7,300 bases of DNA from the NCBI GenBank assembly GCA_937892695.1, contig CALBJK010000123.1, positions 1 through 7,300 of the forward strand, in the 5' to 3' direction. Positions within the stretch are counted from its first letter, which is position 1, and every line of letters starts with the position of its first letter. This document shows positions 1 to 6,070 of this stretch, in pieces. A program made the position numbers and the translations under genes. The notes beneath the pieces were generated by a model. The model worked only from the letters and a program-made list of their open reading frames with translations, made no database searches and was not told where the DNA came from. Origin of the DNA: an uncultured Prevotella sp. Its GTDB lineage: Bacteria > Bacteroidota > Bacteroidia > Bacteroidales > Bacteroidaceae.

Positions 1-149
1 TTTCTTTACTCGTTTTTTTGTTAAAAGCGTGTAAAGTAAATCTGTATCAGGACACCGGATAAATGCCTTTCGCGTCTTTTGATTGTGAAAGGAAAGATGG
101 ACAATGACAGACAATGCCGGTCGCATTCATACAGTTTAACTCAAAACAC
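1..149. other. Intergenic DNA upstream of the metK promoter, no gene seen
   Basis: I see no credible coding region here. The only open frame crossing it runs on the minus strand through the metK promoter and the riboswitch and resembles no protein I know. A 6-bp inverted repeat (66-71 with 87-92) has a 15-nt loop and no T-run after it, so I do not call it a terminator. Together with the metK leader this gives about 330 bases without a gene, of which only the part from 150 onward shows recognisable signals. Confidence 0.6.
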
Positions 150-180
150 TTGGCGGAAGACAGAATAATAAGTAACTTTG
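150..180 (+). promoter_or_regulatory. Bacteroidetes-type promoter for metK
   Basis: A -7 box TAACTTTG (173-180) matches the Bacteroidetes consensus TAnnTTTG exactly. A TTG (150-152, followed by G) lies 20 nt upstream, the usual distance for the -33 element. Transcription would start a few bases after the box, around 185-188, giving a leader of roughly 143 nt before the metK ATG. That is just enough to contain the whole aptamer starting at 220. The start point is inferred, not seen. Confidence 0.7.
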
Positions 181-218
181 CAGTCTCAATTGAAAAAGGG
201 GTTATTACATTATTATAA

Positions 219-270
219 ATGTGGAAGAATTTGGCTGCTTGCAACCACACTAAAAAATGCTAAAACTGCG
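219..270 (+). ncRNA. SAM-II-type riboswitch aptamer upstream of metK
   Basis: This is an H-type pseudoknot that should bind S-adenosylmethionine. P1 is UGUGG (220-224) paired with CCACA (245-249). The loop contains the conserved GAAUUUG (227-233) and CUUGCA (238-243). After P1 comes an A-rich L3 and then AUGCUAAA (257-264). P2 forms between loop and tail: G234-C269, C235-G268, G237-C266, U239-A263, U240-A262, G241-C260 and C242-G259, with U261 bulged. This matches the SAM-II (metA motif, SAM_alpha) pattern: GAUUU in L1, CUUGCA just before the 3' strand of P1, and GCUAAA in the tail. The U-rich L1 and A-rich L3 would build the major-groove triplex known from SAM-II. The related SAM-V class shares this core and cannot be fully excluded by eye. 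The position directly before the SAM synthetase gene fits feedback control. Confidence 0.85.
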
Positions 271-332
271 AAATCCTATAGATTTTCGACGGTCATTTGG
301 CATTTTTCCACTTAAACATTTTTGGAAAAATG
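271..332 (+). promoter_or_regulatory. Riboswitch expression platform with AUG-sequestering hairpin
   Basis: CATTTTTCCA (301-310) and TGGAAAAATG (323-332) form a perfect 10-bp stem with a 12-nt loop, and the last three bases of the 3' arm are the metK ATG (330-332). No T-run follows the stem, so it looks translational rather than a terminator. The 5' arm overlaps a second pairing: 296-307 (UUUGGCAUUUUU) is complementary to 253-264 (AAAAAUGCUAAA), 12 consecutive pairs including one G-U, which lies in the L3/P2 core of the aptamer. A small hairpin (269-275 with 281-288, one bulged base) would fill the space between those strands. The two states exclude each other. I infer that high SAM means folded aptamer, hidden AUG and low MetK. 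Confidence 0.7.
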
Positions 333-1649
333 AAAGAAAAGACAAATTTCACTCAGGGTTCACATGCCCAGACTGAATCCAGAAAAACAACCTATCTGTT
401 CTCATCGGAGTCGGTATCGGAAGGACACCCCGACAAGGTGGCCGACCAGATTTCGGACGCTCTGCTTGACCAGTTTCTCGCCTACGACGAGAACGCCCAC
501 TGCGCCATAGAGACGTTCGTCACCACCGGTCAGGTGATAATAATGGGCGAAGTGCGATCTGAAGCCTATATCGACCTGCAGACCATCGCCCGCCGCACCA
601 TCAACCGTATAGGCTATACAAAGTCGGAGTACCAGTTTGACGGAGCGTCGTGCGGAGTGCTCACTGCCATACATGAACAGAGTGCCGACATCGACCGTGG
701 CGTGAGCCGCGACAACATCGACGACCAAGGAGCCGGCGACCAAGGCATGATGTTCGGTTATGCCGTCAACGAGACTGAGAACTACATGCCCGTGTCGCTC
801 GACGTAGCCCATCTTATAATGAAGGTTCTTGCCGACATACGCCGAGAAGGGCGGCAGATGACCTATCTGCGACCCGACTCGAAGAGCCAGGTGACCGTAG
901 AGTATGCCGATGACGGCACTCCCCTGCGTATCGACACCATCGTAGTGTCGACACAGCACGACGAGTTTGACAATGACGATGAGCGTATGCTCGCTCGTAT
1001 CAAGGACGATGTCATCAACATTCTCATACCTCGCGTAAAGGCCGAGATACACAGCCAGAAGGTGCTCGACCTCTTCGGTGACGACATAAAATATTACGTC
1101 AACCCCACCGGAAAGTTCGTCATCGGAGGACCTCACGGCGACACCGGACTGACAGGCCGCAAGATTATCGTCGACACCTACGGCGGCAAGGGTGCACACG
1201 GTGGTGGCGCATTCTCGGGCAAAGACCCGAGCAAGGTAGACCGTTCGGCAGCCTACGCCGCCCGCTACATAGCCAAGAACATGGTTGCGGCCGGCGTAGC
1301 CGACGAGATGCTCGTACAGATAAGCTACGCCATCGGCGTGGCCGAGCCGGTCAACATCTATGTCAATACCTACGGGCGCAGCCACACCGCCATGAGCGAC
1401 GGCGAGATAGCGCGCTGGATAGGCGCAAACTTCGACCTCAGGCCCAAGGCCATCGAGCGTAGTCTGAAACTGCGCCAACCCATGTATCTTGAGACAGCCG
1501 CCTACGGACACATGGGACGCAAGTGTGAGGTGGTAGAAAAGACCTTTACCAGCCACTACCACCCGACACGGAAAGTCAAAGTGGAGTTGTTCACATGGGA
1601 GAAGCTCGACCGTGTGAATGAAATACGCAGGGCTTTCTTCGGAGAATAG
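330..1649 (+). CDS. metK: S-adenosylmethionine synthetase
   Basis: Cytoplasmic methionine adenosyltransferase; makes S-adenosylmethionine from ATP and L-methionine, releasing phosphate and diphosphate. The 439-residue protein covers the three repeated domains of the family. Visible motifs: [10 protein letters not shown] (27-36, with the HPDK ATP/metal site), [12 protein letters not shown] (135-146), [14 protein letters not shown] (266-279) and the glycine-rich [19 protein letters not shown] (291-309) with substrate-binding K298 and D304. I chose ATG 330 because it sits in the regulatory hairpin; a TTG at 297 in the same frame would lie inside the leader structure. This leaves about 20 residues before the [13 protein letters not shown] core, longer than the E. 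coli N-terminus, and no later ATG offers a shorter start. It is transcribed from the promoter at 150-180 under apparent SAM-II control. Length is slightly above the usual 380-430 residues. Confidence 0.97.
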   Translation: MKEKTNFTQGSHAQTESRKTTYLFSSESVSEGHPDKVADQISDALLDQFLAYDENAHCAIETFVTTGQVIIMGEVRSEAYIDLQTIARRTINRIGYTKSEYQFDGASCGVLTAIHEQSADIDRGVSRDNIDDQGAGDQGMMFGYAVNETENYMPVSLDVAHLIMKVLADIRREGRQMTYLRPDSKSQVTVEYADDGTPLRIDTIVVSTQHDEFDNDDERMLARIKDDVINILIPRVKAEIHSQKVLDLFGDDIKYYVNPTGKFVIGGPHGDTGLTGRKIIVDTYGGKGAHGGGAFSGKDPSKVDRSAAYAARYIAKNMVAAGVADEMLVQISYAIGVAEPVNIYVNTYGRSHTAMSDGEIARWIGANFDLRPKAIERSLKLRQPMYLETAAYGHMGRKCEVVEKTFTSHYHPTRKVKVELFTWEKLDRVNEIRRAFFGE

Positions 1650-1659
1650 CGAGGATACA

Positions 1660-1687
1660 GGTTTCGACGGCGGATGCCGCCGAAACC
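1660..1687 (+). terminator. Stem-loop after metK (possible terminator or attenuator)
   Basis: GGTTTCG (1660-1666) pairs with CGAAACC (1681-1687), an A-C mismatch follows, then CGGC (1668-1671) pairs with GCCG (1676-1679) around a GGAT loop. This is a compact 11-bp GC-rich stem starting ten bases after the metK stop. No U-run follows, so it does not look like a classical intrinsic terminator. It could end or dampen metK transcription before the next gene, or stabilise the 3' end of the metK mRNA. Confidence 0.45.
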
Positions 1688-1711
1688 GCCTCAAACACAA
1701 AAATACCGATT

Positions 1712-2746
1712 ATGAACTTTCACCAGCAGTCAGACACAATAGTCTTAGGAGAGAATCACGGCCAGGGTGAAGAAACCCAAGCCAGGGTGAAGAAAGGACA
1801 CTGGCAGCCGACACCTGCCCAGGTGCTCAGATGGCTTCCTGCTGATGCCACACCGGCGCAGCAGGACTCTGCCATACAGGCCAACATCAAGCCCTCGCCG
1901 ATACACTGGAGCGAAGAACCCGACACCCTCCATTTGCCCGGACAGCCTATTGGCCACAGTTTCCGCGACATCAACATGCCCAAATACTACCGCGAGTCTT
2001 ACTTTACAGGCAAGCCTTACTTCAACCCCGACCTCTACGGCGGGAGGCCAGGAGTATCGGGCGACCCAGTGCCCTATAGCGTGAGCCGGGACAACGTCAT
2101 CACCATCATACTGCTGGCATGTTTCGTTCTCATGGCGGTAGCATTCTCCAAGTCGAGACGTTTCATGACGAGACAGGTAAAGATGTTCTTCCGCTACCAG
2201 CGAGAAGATGCCACGGCCATCACCGAAACATCCGACGAGTTCCAGTTCCAGTTCTTCCTCGTTCTGCTCACCTGCCTTCTTACAGGTATGGTCTATTTCT
2301 TCTATGTATATTTCTACGTGGCCGACACTTTCATCATCGACCAGAATCTCGTTGTCGCCACGTTCTCAAGCATAGTTCTGGGCAGCGTAGTGGTAAAGGC
2401 GTTGCTCTACTGGCTGACGGGATGGGTGTTCTTCGACCACCGACGCACAGAACTATGGCTGAAGTCCTATCTCTTTCTGCTGTCGCTCGAAGGAGTAGCC
2501 CTCTTCCCTATAGTGATGCTCCATGCTTATTTCGGAATATCAGTAGTGGCCGCCCTCGTAGCCACCGCATTCGTGATATTATTGTGCCGTTTGCTGACGT
2601 TTTATAAGACATACATTATCTTTTTCAGCCAGCGGAGAGATTATCTGCAAAATTTTTTGTACTTTTGTGCGCTCGAAATCACGCCTATGGTTGCGCTTTG
2701 GGGCGTACTGACCATGGCAAGCAGCTATTTGAAAGTAAACTTCTAA
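1712..2746 (+). CDS. DUF4271 family integral membrane protein
   Basis: Inner-membrane protein of unknown function, recognised as DUF4271 from its architecture and from its place directly before the hemD-like gene, as in many Bacteroidetes. The 344-residue product has a long polar, proline-rich N-terminal half (about 1-126) without a cleavable signal peptide. About six hydrophobic segments follow, near 128-146, 178-203, 212-239, 250-271, 275-296 and 315-338. Charged loops contain FSKSRRFMTRQVKMFFRY (145-162), FFDHRRTELWLKSY (240-253) and FFSQRRDYLQNF (304-315), which fits the usual DUF4271 C-terminal region. The extreme N-terminus is uncertain because a 20-nt tandem duplication (repeat copies 1761-1775 and 1781-1795) shifts the frame inside it. 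The stop lies 10 nt before the next start, so the two genes are probably co-transcribed. No function is assigned. Confidence 0.85.
   Translation: MNFHQQSDTIVLGENHGQGEETQARVKKGHWQPTPAQVLRWLPADATPAQQDSAIQANIKPSPIHWSEEPDTLHLPGQPIGHSFRDINMPKYYRESYFTGKPYFNPDLYGGRPGVSGDPVPYSVSRDNVITIILLACFVLMAVAFSKSRRFMTRQVKMFFRYQREDATAITETSDEFQFQFFLVLLTCLLTGMVYFFYVYFYVADTFIIDQNLVVATFSSIVLGSVVVKALLYWLTGWVFFDHRRTELWLKSYLFLLSLEGVALFPIVMLHAYFGISVVAALVATAFVILLCRLLTFYKTYIIFFSQRRDYLQNFLYFCALEITPMVALWGVLTMASSYLKVNF
1761..1795 (+). repeat. Short tandem direct repeat inside the DUF4271 gene
   Basis: GCCAGGGTGAAGAAA occurs twice without mismatch (1761-1775 and 1781-1795) with a 20-nt period. Because 20 is not a multiple of three, the two copies are read in different frames (GQGEET, then ARVKKG). 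A slipped-strand duplication here would have changed the reading frame and so the N-terminus of the protein. Confidence 0.85.
2660..2667 (+). promoter_or_regulatory. Possible internal promoter for hemD-like, rnpA and yidD
   Basis: TACTTTTG matches the Bacteroidetes -7 consensus TAnnTTTG and sits in the AT-rich run AATTTTTTGTACTTTTGTGC (2651-2670), a form very common in front of genes of this phylum. It lies about 90 nt before the hemD-like start, inside the end of the DUF4271 coding region (residues near NFLYFCALE). I see no good TTG at the -33 distance, which lowers confidence. Confidence 0.4.
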
Positions 2747-2756
2747 GACACAAACG

Positions 2757-3506
2757 ATGATAAAGAAGATTTTGGTATCTCAGCCCGAGCCTTCAAGCGA
2801 AAAGTCGCCTTATTATGACATTGCTCACGATTTCGGTGTACAGCTCGTATTCAGACCATTTATCAAGGTGGAAGGTCTGAGCCCAAAGGAGTTCAGACAG
2901 CAGAAAATAAATCTGCTTGACTACACAGCGGTAGTGTTCACTTCGCGTCACGCTATCGACAACTACTTCAACCTGGCCAAGGAAATGCGCGTGACAATTC
3001 CCGAAACCATGAAGTATTTCTGCGTCACAGAGACCATCGCGCTTTACATACAGAAATATGTCCAGTATCGTAAGCGCAAGGTGTTCTTCGGCAGCACGGG
3101 ACGTATCAACGACCTTCTGCCCACAATGGTGAAGCACAAGACCGAAAAGTATCTTGTGCCGATGAGCAGTGTACACAATGACGACGTACAGAAACTGTTA
3201 GACTCGAAGAAGCTCAACCACAAAGAGTGTGTTATGTACCGCACTGTGAGCAACGGATTCACCGAAGAAGAGGTGAAGAACTTCGACTACGACATGCTCG
3301 TATTCTTCAGCCCGACAGGCATAAAGACGTTTAAGGAGAACTTTCCCGACTTCAAGCAGGGCGAAGTGCGTTTTGCCACATTCGGACCCGCAACGGCGCG
3401 TGCCGTGACTGAGGAAGGACTAAGGCTTGATATCGAAGCTCCCACTAAGGATCATCCCTCGATGACAAGTGCGCTTAGAGCCTACCTGCAAGAGCACAAG
3501 AAATAG
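2757..3506 (+). CDS. Uroporphyrinogen-III synthase family protein (HemD-like)
   Basis: Member of the HemD fold family. The canonical enzyme closes hydroxymethylbilane to uroporphyrinogen III on the way to haem, sirohaem and cobalamin. The 249 residues have the usual length and the two-lobed layout: an N-terminal lobe segment with VVFTSRHAIDNYF (59-71), the hinge and middle lobe, a VMYRTV tract (159-164) with the family's conserved tyrosine Y161, FFSPTGIKTF (183-192) and the C-terminal FATFGPATARAVTEEG (206-221) with PS near 234-235. The ATG lies 10 nt after the DUF4271 stop. No other haem gene is nearby; the neighbours are rnpA and yidD, so co-expression with RNA processing and membrane biogenesis is what the context shows. 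Many gut Bacteroidales are haem auxotrophs, so whether this copy serves tetrapyrrole synthesis is open. I leave the symbol empty for that reason. Confidence 0.85.
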   Translation: MIKKILVSQPEPSSEKSPYYDIAHDFGVQLVFRPFIKVEGLSPKEFRQQKINLLDYTAVVFTSRHAIDNYFNLAKEMRVTIPETMKYFCVTETIALYIQKYVQYRKRKVFFGSTGRINDLLPTMVKHKTEKYLVPMSSVHNDDVQKLLDSKKLNHKECVMYRTVSNGFTEEEVKNFDYDMLVFFSPTGIKTFKENFPDFKQGEVRFATFGPATARAVTEEGLRLDIEAPTKDHPSMTSALRAYLQEHKK

Positions 3507-3527
3507 AACTCCTTTAAGTGAACGCTC

Positions 3528-3938
3528 ATGTCTGCCACCGGCGCGTTGACACTGAAGAAAGAAGAACGGCTGTGCAGCCTGAAACTCATAGACCGTCTCT
3601 TCAAGGGCAGCGGAAGCCGTTCTATGTCGGCCTTCCCGCTGCGGATGGTCTATGCGGTCATCGACAGTGACAGTACCGCAGAAGGAGTGCAGATGCTCGT
3701 CAGTGTACCTAAACGTCACTTCAAACGCGCAGTAAAGCGCAACCGTGTGAAACGGCAAGTGCGCGAAGCCTACCGCAAGCACAAGCATACCCTGCTTACA
3801 CTCGCAGCAGGTACTCCCGGACGGGTAGTAGCCATAGCCTTTATATGGCAATGTGACGAACTCTATCCGTCGGAGGAGGTAGAGGCCAAAGTGGAAGGAC
3901 TGATCGCACGGCTGTGCGAAAAGCTTGGCACAGAATGA
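3528..3938 (+). CDS. rnpA: Ribonuclease P protein component
   Basis: Protein subunit of RNase P; binds the catalytic RNA and the 5' leader of precursor tRNAs during 5'-end maturation. The 136-residue basic protein has the family landmarks in order: [24 protein letters not shown] N-terminus (9-28 region), the central-cleft strand [12 protein letters not shown] (57-68) and the RNR signature helix [14 protein letters not shown] (70-83). The final third ([10 protein letters not shown], 98-107, then an acidic helix) completes the fold. The start codon lies 21 nt after the hemD-like stop, and the last codons overlap yidD, so all are likely one transcript. The familiar partner rpmH (ribosomal protein L34) is absent, as is usual for this Bacteroidetes arrangement. 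Confidence 0.95.
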   Translation: MSATGALTLKKEERLCSLKLIDRLFKGSGSRSMSAFPLRMVYAVIDSDSTAEGVQMLVSVPKRHFKRAVKRNRVKRQVREAYRKHKHTLLTLAAGTPGRVVAIAFIWQCDELYPSEEVEAKVEGLIARLCEKLGTE

Positions 3939-4177
3939 AGCAGTTTTTGAAGAACATATCACACGTGGCAGCACTGATTCTGGTGATGCCGATAGTGTTC
4001 TATCAGAAATTCATCACTCCCTTCACACCGCCTTCATGCCGGTTCACGCCTACATGCTCCGAATATGCCCGACAGGCCATTCTCAAACACGGCCCCATCA
4101 GGGGACTGGCTCTTGCAGTATGGCGCATACTCAGATGCAATCCGTGGGGAGGCAGCGGATACGACCCGGTGCCGTAA
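3935..4177 (+). CDS. yidD: Membrane protein insertion efficiency factor YidD
   Basis: Small peripheral inner-membrane protein that assists YidC-dependent insertion of membrane proteins. The 80 residues contain the hallmark [11 protein letters not shown] (35-45) and the C-terminal [14 protein letters not shown] (67-80), with the three conserved cysteines C35, C41 and C68. An amphipathic to hydrophobic N-terminal segment (about 9-24) would hold it at the membrane. I chose ATG 3935 because it gives the ATGA overlap with the rnpA stop (3936-3938) and the normal length; a GTG at 3914 would add seven residues that also encode the rnpA C-terminus. The overlap implies translational coupling to rnpA. 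The usual downstream yidC is not here. Confidence 0.95.
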   Translation: MKQFLKNISHVAALILVMPIVFYQKFITPFTPPSCRFTPTCSEYARQAILKHGPIRGLALAVWRILRCNPWGGSGYDPVP

Positions 4178-4303
4178 GCCGTCAGATGGAAAGACCACCG
4201 GCTTCAAGATTAAAGCTCCCCACTTCTGTTAATTTTTCGTGGGAAATCTTAGACCCACCTATAATGAGAATCCTCAAGCCCTGATAAAGACAAGACAATA
4301 ATA
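4178..4303 (+). other. yidD-tyrS intergenic region, weak inverted repeats only
   Basis: A 6-bp inverted repeat (4176-4181 with 4199-4204) overlaps the yidD stop and another (4217-4222 with 4239-4244) lies further on; both have 16- to 17-nt loops and no T-run. The sequence TAATTTTT (4230-4237) resembles a -7 box only loosely and has no TTG at the right distance. The 126-nt gap may separate tyrS from the upstream genes, but no convincing promoter is visible. The last bases before the tyrS ATG are A-rich, as is normal for starts in this phylum. Confidence 0.5.
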
Positions 4304-5605
4304 ATGGAAAAGAACTTTGTTGAAGAACTGCGCTGGCGCGGAATGCTTGCGCAGATAATGCCGGGAGCCGAAGAGCTGCTTCAAAAAGAAATGGTGACAG
4401 CCTATCTCGGTACCGACCCTACTGCCGACTCGCTTCACATCGGTCATTTGTGCGGTATAATGATGCTGCGCCATTTGCAACGTTGCGGGCACAAGCCCAT
4501 CATCCTCGTAGGCGGTGCTACTGGCATGATTGGCGACCCTTCGGGTAAGAGCCAGGAGCGCAATCTGCTCGATGCCGACACCCTCTACCACAATCAGGAG
4601 TGCATAAAGAAGCAAGTGGCCAAGTTCCTCGACTTTGAAGGAAAAGAACCCAACGCAGCCGAGATGGTGAACAATTACGACTGGATGAAGGATTTTACAT
4701 TCCTTGATTTCGCCCGCACCGTAGGCAAGCACATCACTGTCAACTACATGATGGCAAAGGAGAGTGTGCAGCAACGTCTCAACGGGACATCGCGCGACGG
4801 ACTGTCGTTCACCGAATTCACTTATCAGCTGCTTCAGGGTTACGACTTTCTCCATCTCTACGAGACTAAGGGATGCAAGTTGCAGCTCGGAGGAAACGAC
4901 CAGTGGGGCAACATGACCACCGGAACTGAACTGATACGCCGAACACTCGGACAGGAAGCTGAAGCATACGCCCTGACATGTCCGCTGATAACCAAAGCTG
5001 ACGGGAAAAAGTTCGGCAAGACGGAAAGCGGCAACGTATGGCTCGACCCAAAACGTACTACACCATACAAGTTCTACCAGTTCTGGCTCAACGTGAGTGA
5101 CGATGATGCCGAACGTTACATCAAGATATTCACCAGCCTCGACCGCGAGACCATCGAATCGCTTGTAGAAGAGCACAAGCAAGACCCCGGCCGCCGCATT
5201 CTCCAGAAACGCCTGGCCGAAGAGGTGACCACCCTCGTACACTCGGCTGAAGACCTTGCAACGGCTCAAGAAGCATCGAGCATACTTTTCGGAAAAGGAA
5301 CAAAGGAAACACTTCAGAAATTTGATGAAGCAACGTTGCTGAGTATCTTCGAAGGTGTGCCTCATTTCGATTTGCCAAAAGATCAGCTCGGCCAGTCTGC
5401 GGTAGAACTGTTCACCCGCGACGACGTGAAGGTTTTTGCCAGCAAAGGAGAAATGCGCAAGCTCGTACAAGGCGGCGGTGTATCGCTGAACAAGGAGAAA
5501 CTCGCTGCTTTTGACCGTCCTGTCACATCCGACGACCTCATAGACGGCAAATACCTGCTCGTGCAGCGCGGCAAGAAGAACTATTTCCTCATCACAGTGA
5601 AGTAA
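4304..5605 (+). CDS. tyrS: Tyrosyl-tRNA synthetase
   Basis: Class I aminoacyl-tRNA synthetase that charges tRNA-Tyr with tyrosine in the cytoplasm. The 433-residue protein has the Rossmann catalytic domain with [15 protein letters not shown] (34-48; HIGH at 45-48), the tyrosine-binding [12 protein letters not shown] (171-182) and GGNDQWGN (196-203), and the KMSKS loop as [14 protein letters not shown] (236-249), the same KFGKT variant as in E. coli TyrS. An alpha-helical anticodon-binding region follows, then a C-terminal S4-type RNA-binding domain (about 368-431: [21 protein letters not shown] and onward). Length and motif order are normal and nothing is missing. It ends the + strand cluster and converges with genes on the other strand. 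Confidence 0.97.
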   Translation: MEKNFVEELRWRGMLAQIMPGAEELLQKEMVTAYLGTDPTADSLHIGHLCGIMMLRHLQRCGHKPIILVGGATGMIGDPSGKSQERNLLDADTLYHNQECIKKQVAKFLDFEGKEPNAAEMVNNYDWMKDFTFLDFARTVGKHITVNYMMAKESVQQRLNGTSRDGLSFTEFTYQLLQGYDFLHLYETKGCKLQLGGNDQWGNMTTGTELIRRTLGQEAEAYALTCPLITKADGKKFGKTESGNVWLDPKRTTPYKFYQFWLNVSDDDAERYIKIFTSLDRETIESLVEEHKQDPGRRILQKRLAEEVTTLVHSAEDLATAQEASSILFGKGTKETLQKFDEATLLSIFEGVPHFDLPKDQLGQSAVELFTRDDVKVFASKGEMRKLVQGGGVSLNKEKLAAFDRPVTSDDLIDGKYLLVQRGKKNYFLITVK

Positions 5606-5609
5606 GAAA

Positions 5610-5623
5610 GTCAGTATTCTGAC
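5610..5623 (+). terminator. Small hairpin directly after tyrS
   Basis: GTCAG (5610-5614) pairs with CTGAC (5619-5623) around a TATT loop, starting five bases after the tyrS stop. The stem is short and followed by an A/T-rich stretch rather than a clean T-run, so it is at most a weak 3'-end signal for tyrS. Confidence 0.3.
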
Positions 5624-5640
5624 AATATAAAAAATGCATT

Positions 5641-5672
5641 CCAGTAGACACACTCCGGTGTGTCTCTACTGG
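5641..5672. terminator. Strong stem-loop in the convergent region, possible bidirectional terminator
   Basis: GACACAC (5647-5653) pairs perfectly with GTGTGTC (5658-5664) around a TCCG tetraloop. The stem continues with CCAGTA (5641-5646) and TACTGG (5667-5672) after a two-base bulge, giving 13 bp in total. Read on the minus strand, the stem is followed within a few bases by a T-run (the A-run at 5628-5634 on the given strand), which fits an intrinsic terminator for transcripts coming from aroQ and the O-methyltransferase gene. It could also stop tyrS transcription in the other direction, though no T-run follows there. Confidence 0.6.
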
Positions 5673-5709
5673 GTGTTATCTGAAAATTCTGAAATAAAAC
5701 CAGACATAT

Positions 5710-6005
5710 TTATTGTAGATAAGTTGGAAGTGATAGACCAACGGATTTTGCCGATAATGGCGGTACGGCGTTACCGACTTGTGAATATTGCTCAGCCATA
5801 TTGCCGCTGAACACAAAATGGTTTGGGAACGATTGTATCCTTGCTGCTTCGCGCACAGTGAAAGAACGGTCTTGGGAATAGTGGAAGAATGCTCCCCAAT
5901 GAGAATCGCATTTTGTAAGTATCGTGGATGCCAATCCGTCTGGCTTACCCTACCATAGCGCATGGTGTGATCAGATCTGTGGGCAGTCTGCATTCCTTTT
6001 AAACG
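5710..6005 (-). pseudogene. C-terminal remnant of a DNA cytosine-5 methyltransferase
   Basis: An intact enzyme would transfer a methyl group from SAM to cytosine in DNA. Only the last ~100 residues remain. One frame encodes KGMQTAHRSDHTMRYGRVSQ, which fits the region before motif VIII. A second frame, from about 5940 downward, encodes ASTILTKCDSHWG, then FTVREAARIQSFPNHF (motif IX side) and GNMAEQYSQVGNAVPP (motif X), ending at 5710. The two pieces join only if a frameshift near 5935-5945 is assumed, and the second frame has a TAG just upstream. Motifs I to VII, including the SAM-binding FxGxG and catalytic PCQ, are absent; sequence upstream of about 6005 shows no similarity. The stretch is more AT-rich than its neighbours. 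No restriction enzyme or mobile element accompanies it, so it reads as the scar of a lost restriction-modification gene. Confidence 0.8.
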
Positions 6006-6070
6006 AAATATATAATCTGAATCTTTATTTTTCTTAATGCTAATAAATGACACTTGCCACTACCATACTT

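Noticed and set aside
47..250. 67-residue minus-strand frame in the metK leader
   Set aside because: It overlaps the metK promoter and the aptamer, and shows no family resemblance or start signal.
181..300. SAM-I (S-box) riboswitch, suggested by GCAACC and UGCUAAA
   Set aside because: The SAM-I four-way junction and its GGAGGGA-like conserved segment are missing; the P1 plus pseudoknot pairing fits SAM-II instead.
297..329. Upstream TTG start for metK (11 extra residues)
   Set aside because: It lies inside the riboswitch expression platform, and the extra residues match nothing in the MetK family; ATG 330 fits the regulatory hairpin better.
301..345. Intrinsic terminator formed by the 301-332 hairpin
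   Set aside because: The bases after the stem are A- and G-rich with no T-run, and the stem contains the start codon, so translational control is more likely.
402..1700. 432-residue open frame antisense to metK
   Set aside because: It covers metK on the opposite strand, has no recognisable motifs, and is explained by the codon bias of metK, whose own frame has all family motifs.
4230..4237. Promoter for tyrS at TAATTTTT
   Set aside because: The box lacks the final G of TAnnTTTG and no TTG lies at the -33 distance.
4274..5653. 459-residue open frame antisense to tyrS
   Set aside because: Same explanation: a shadow of a strongly biased real gene. Its composition, rich in Cys, His, Val and Leu runs, is not protein-like and it crosses the terminator region.
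5676..6053. 125-residue minus-strand frame as an intact hypothetical protein
   Set aside because: Only its middle part resembles the methyltransferase family, and the better-conserved continuation lies in another frame, so it is part of the pseudogene.
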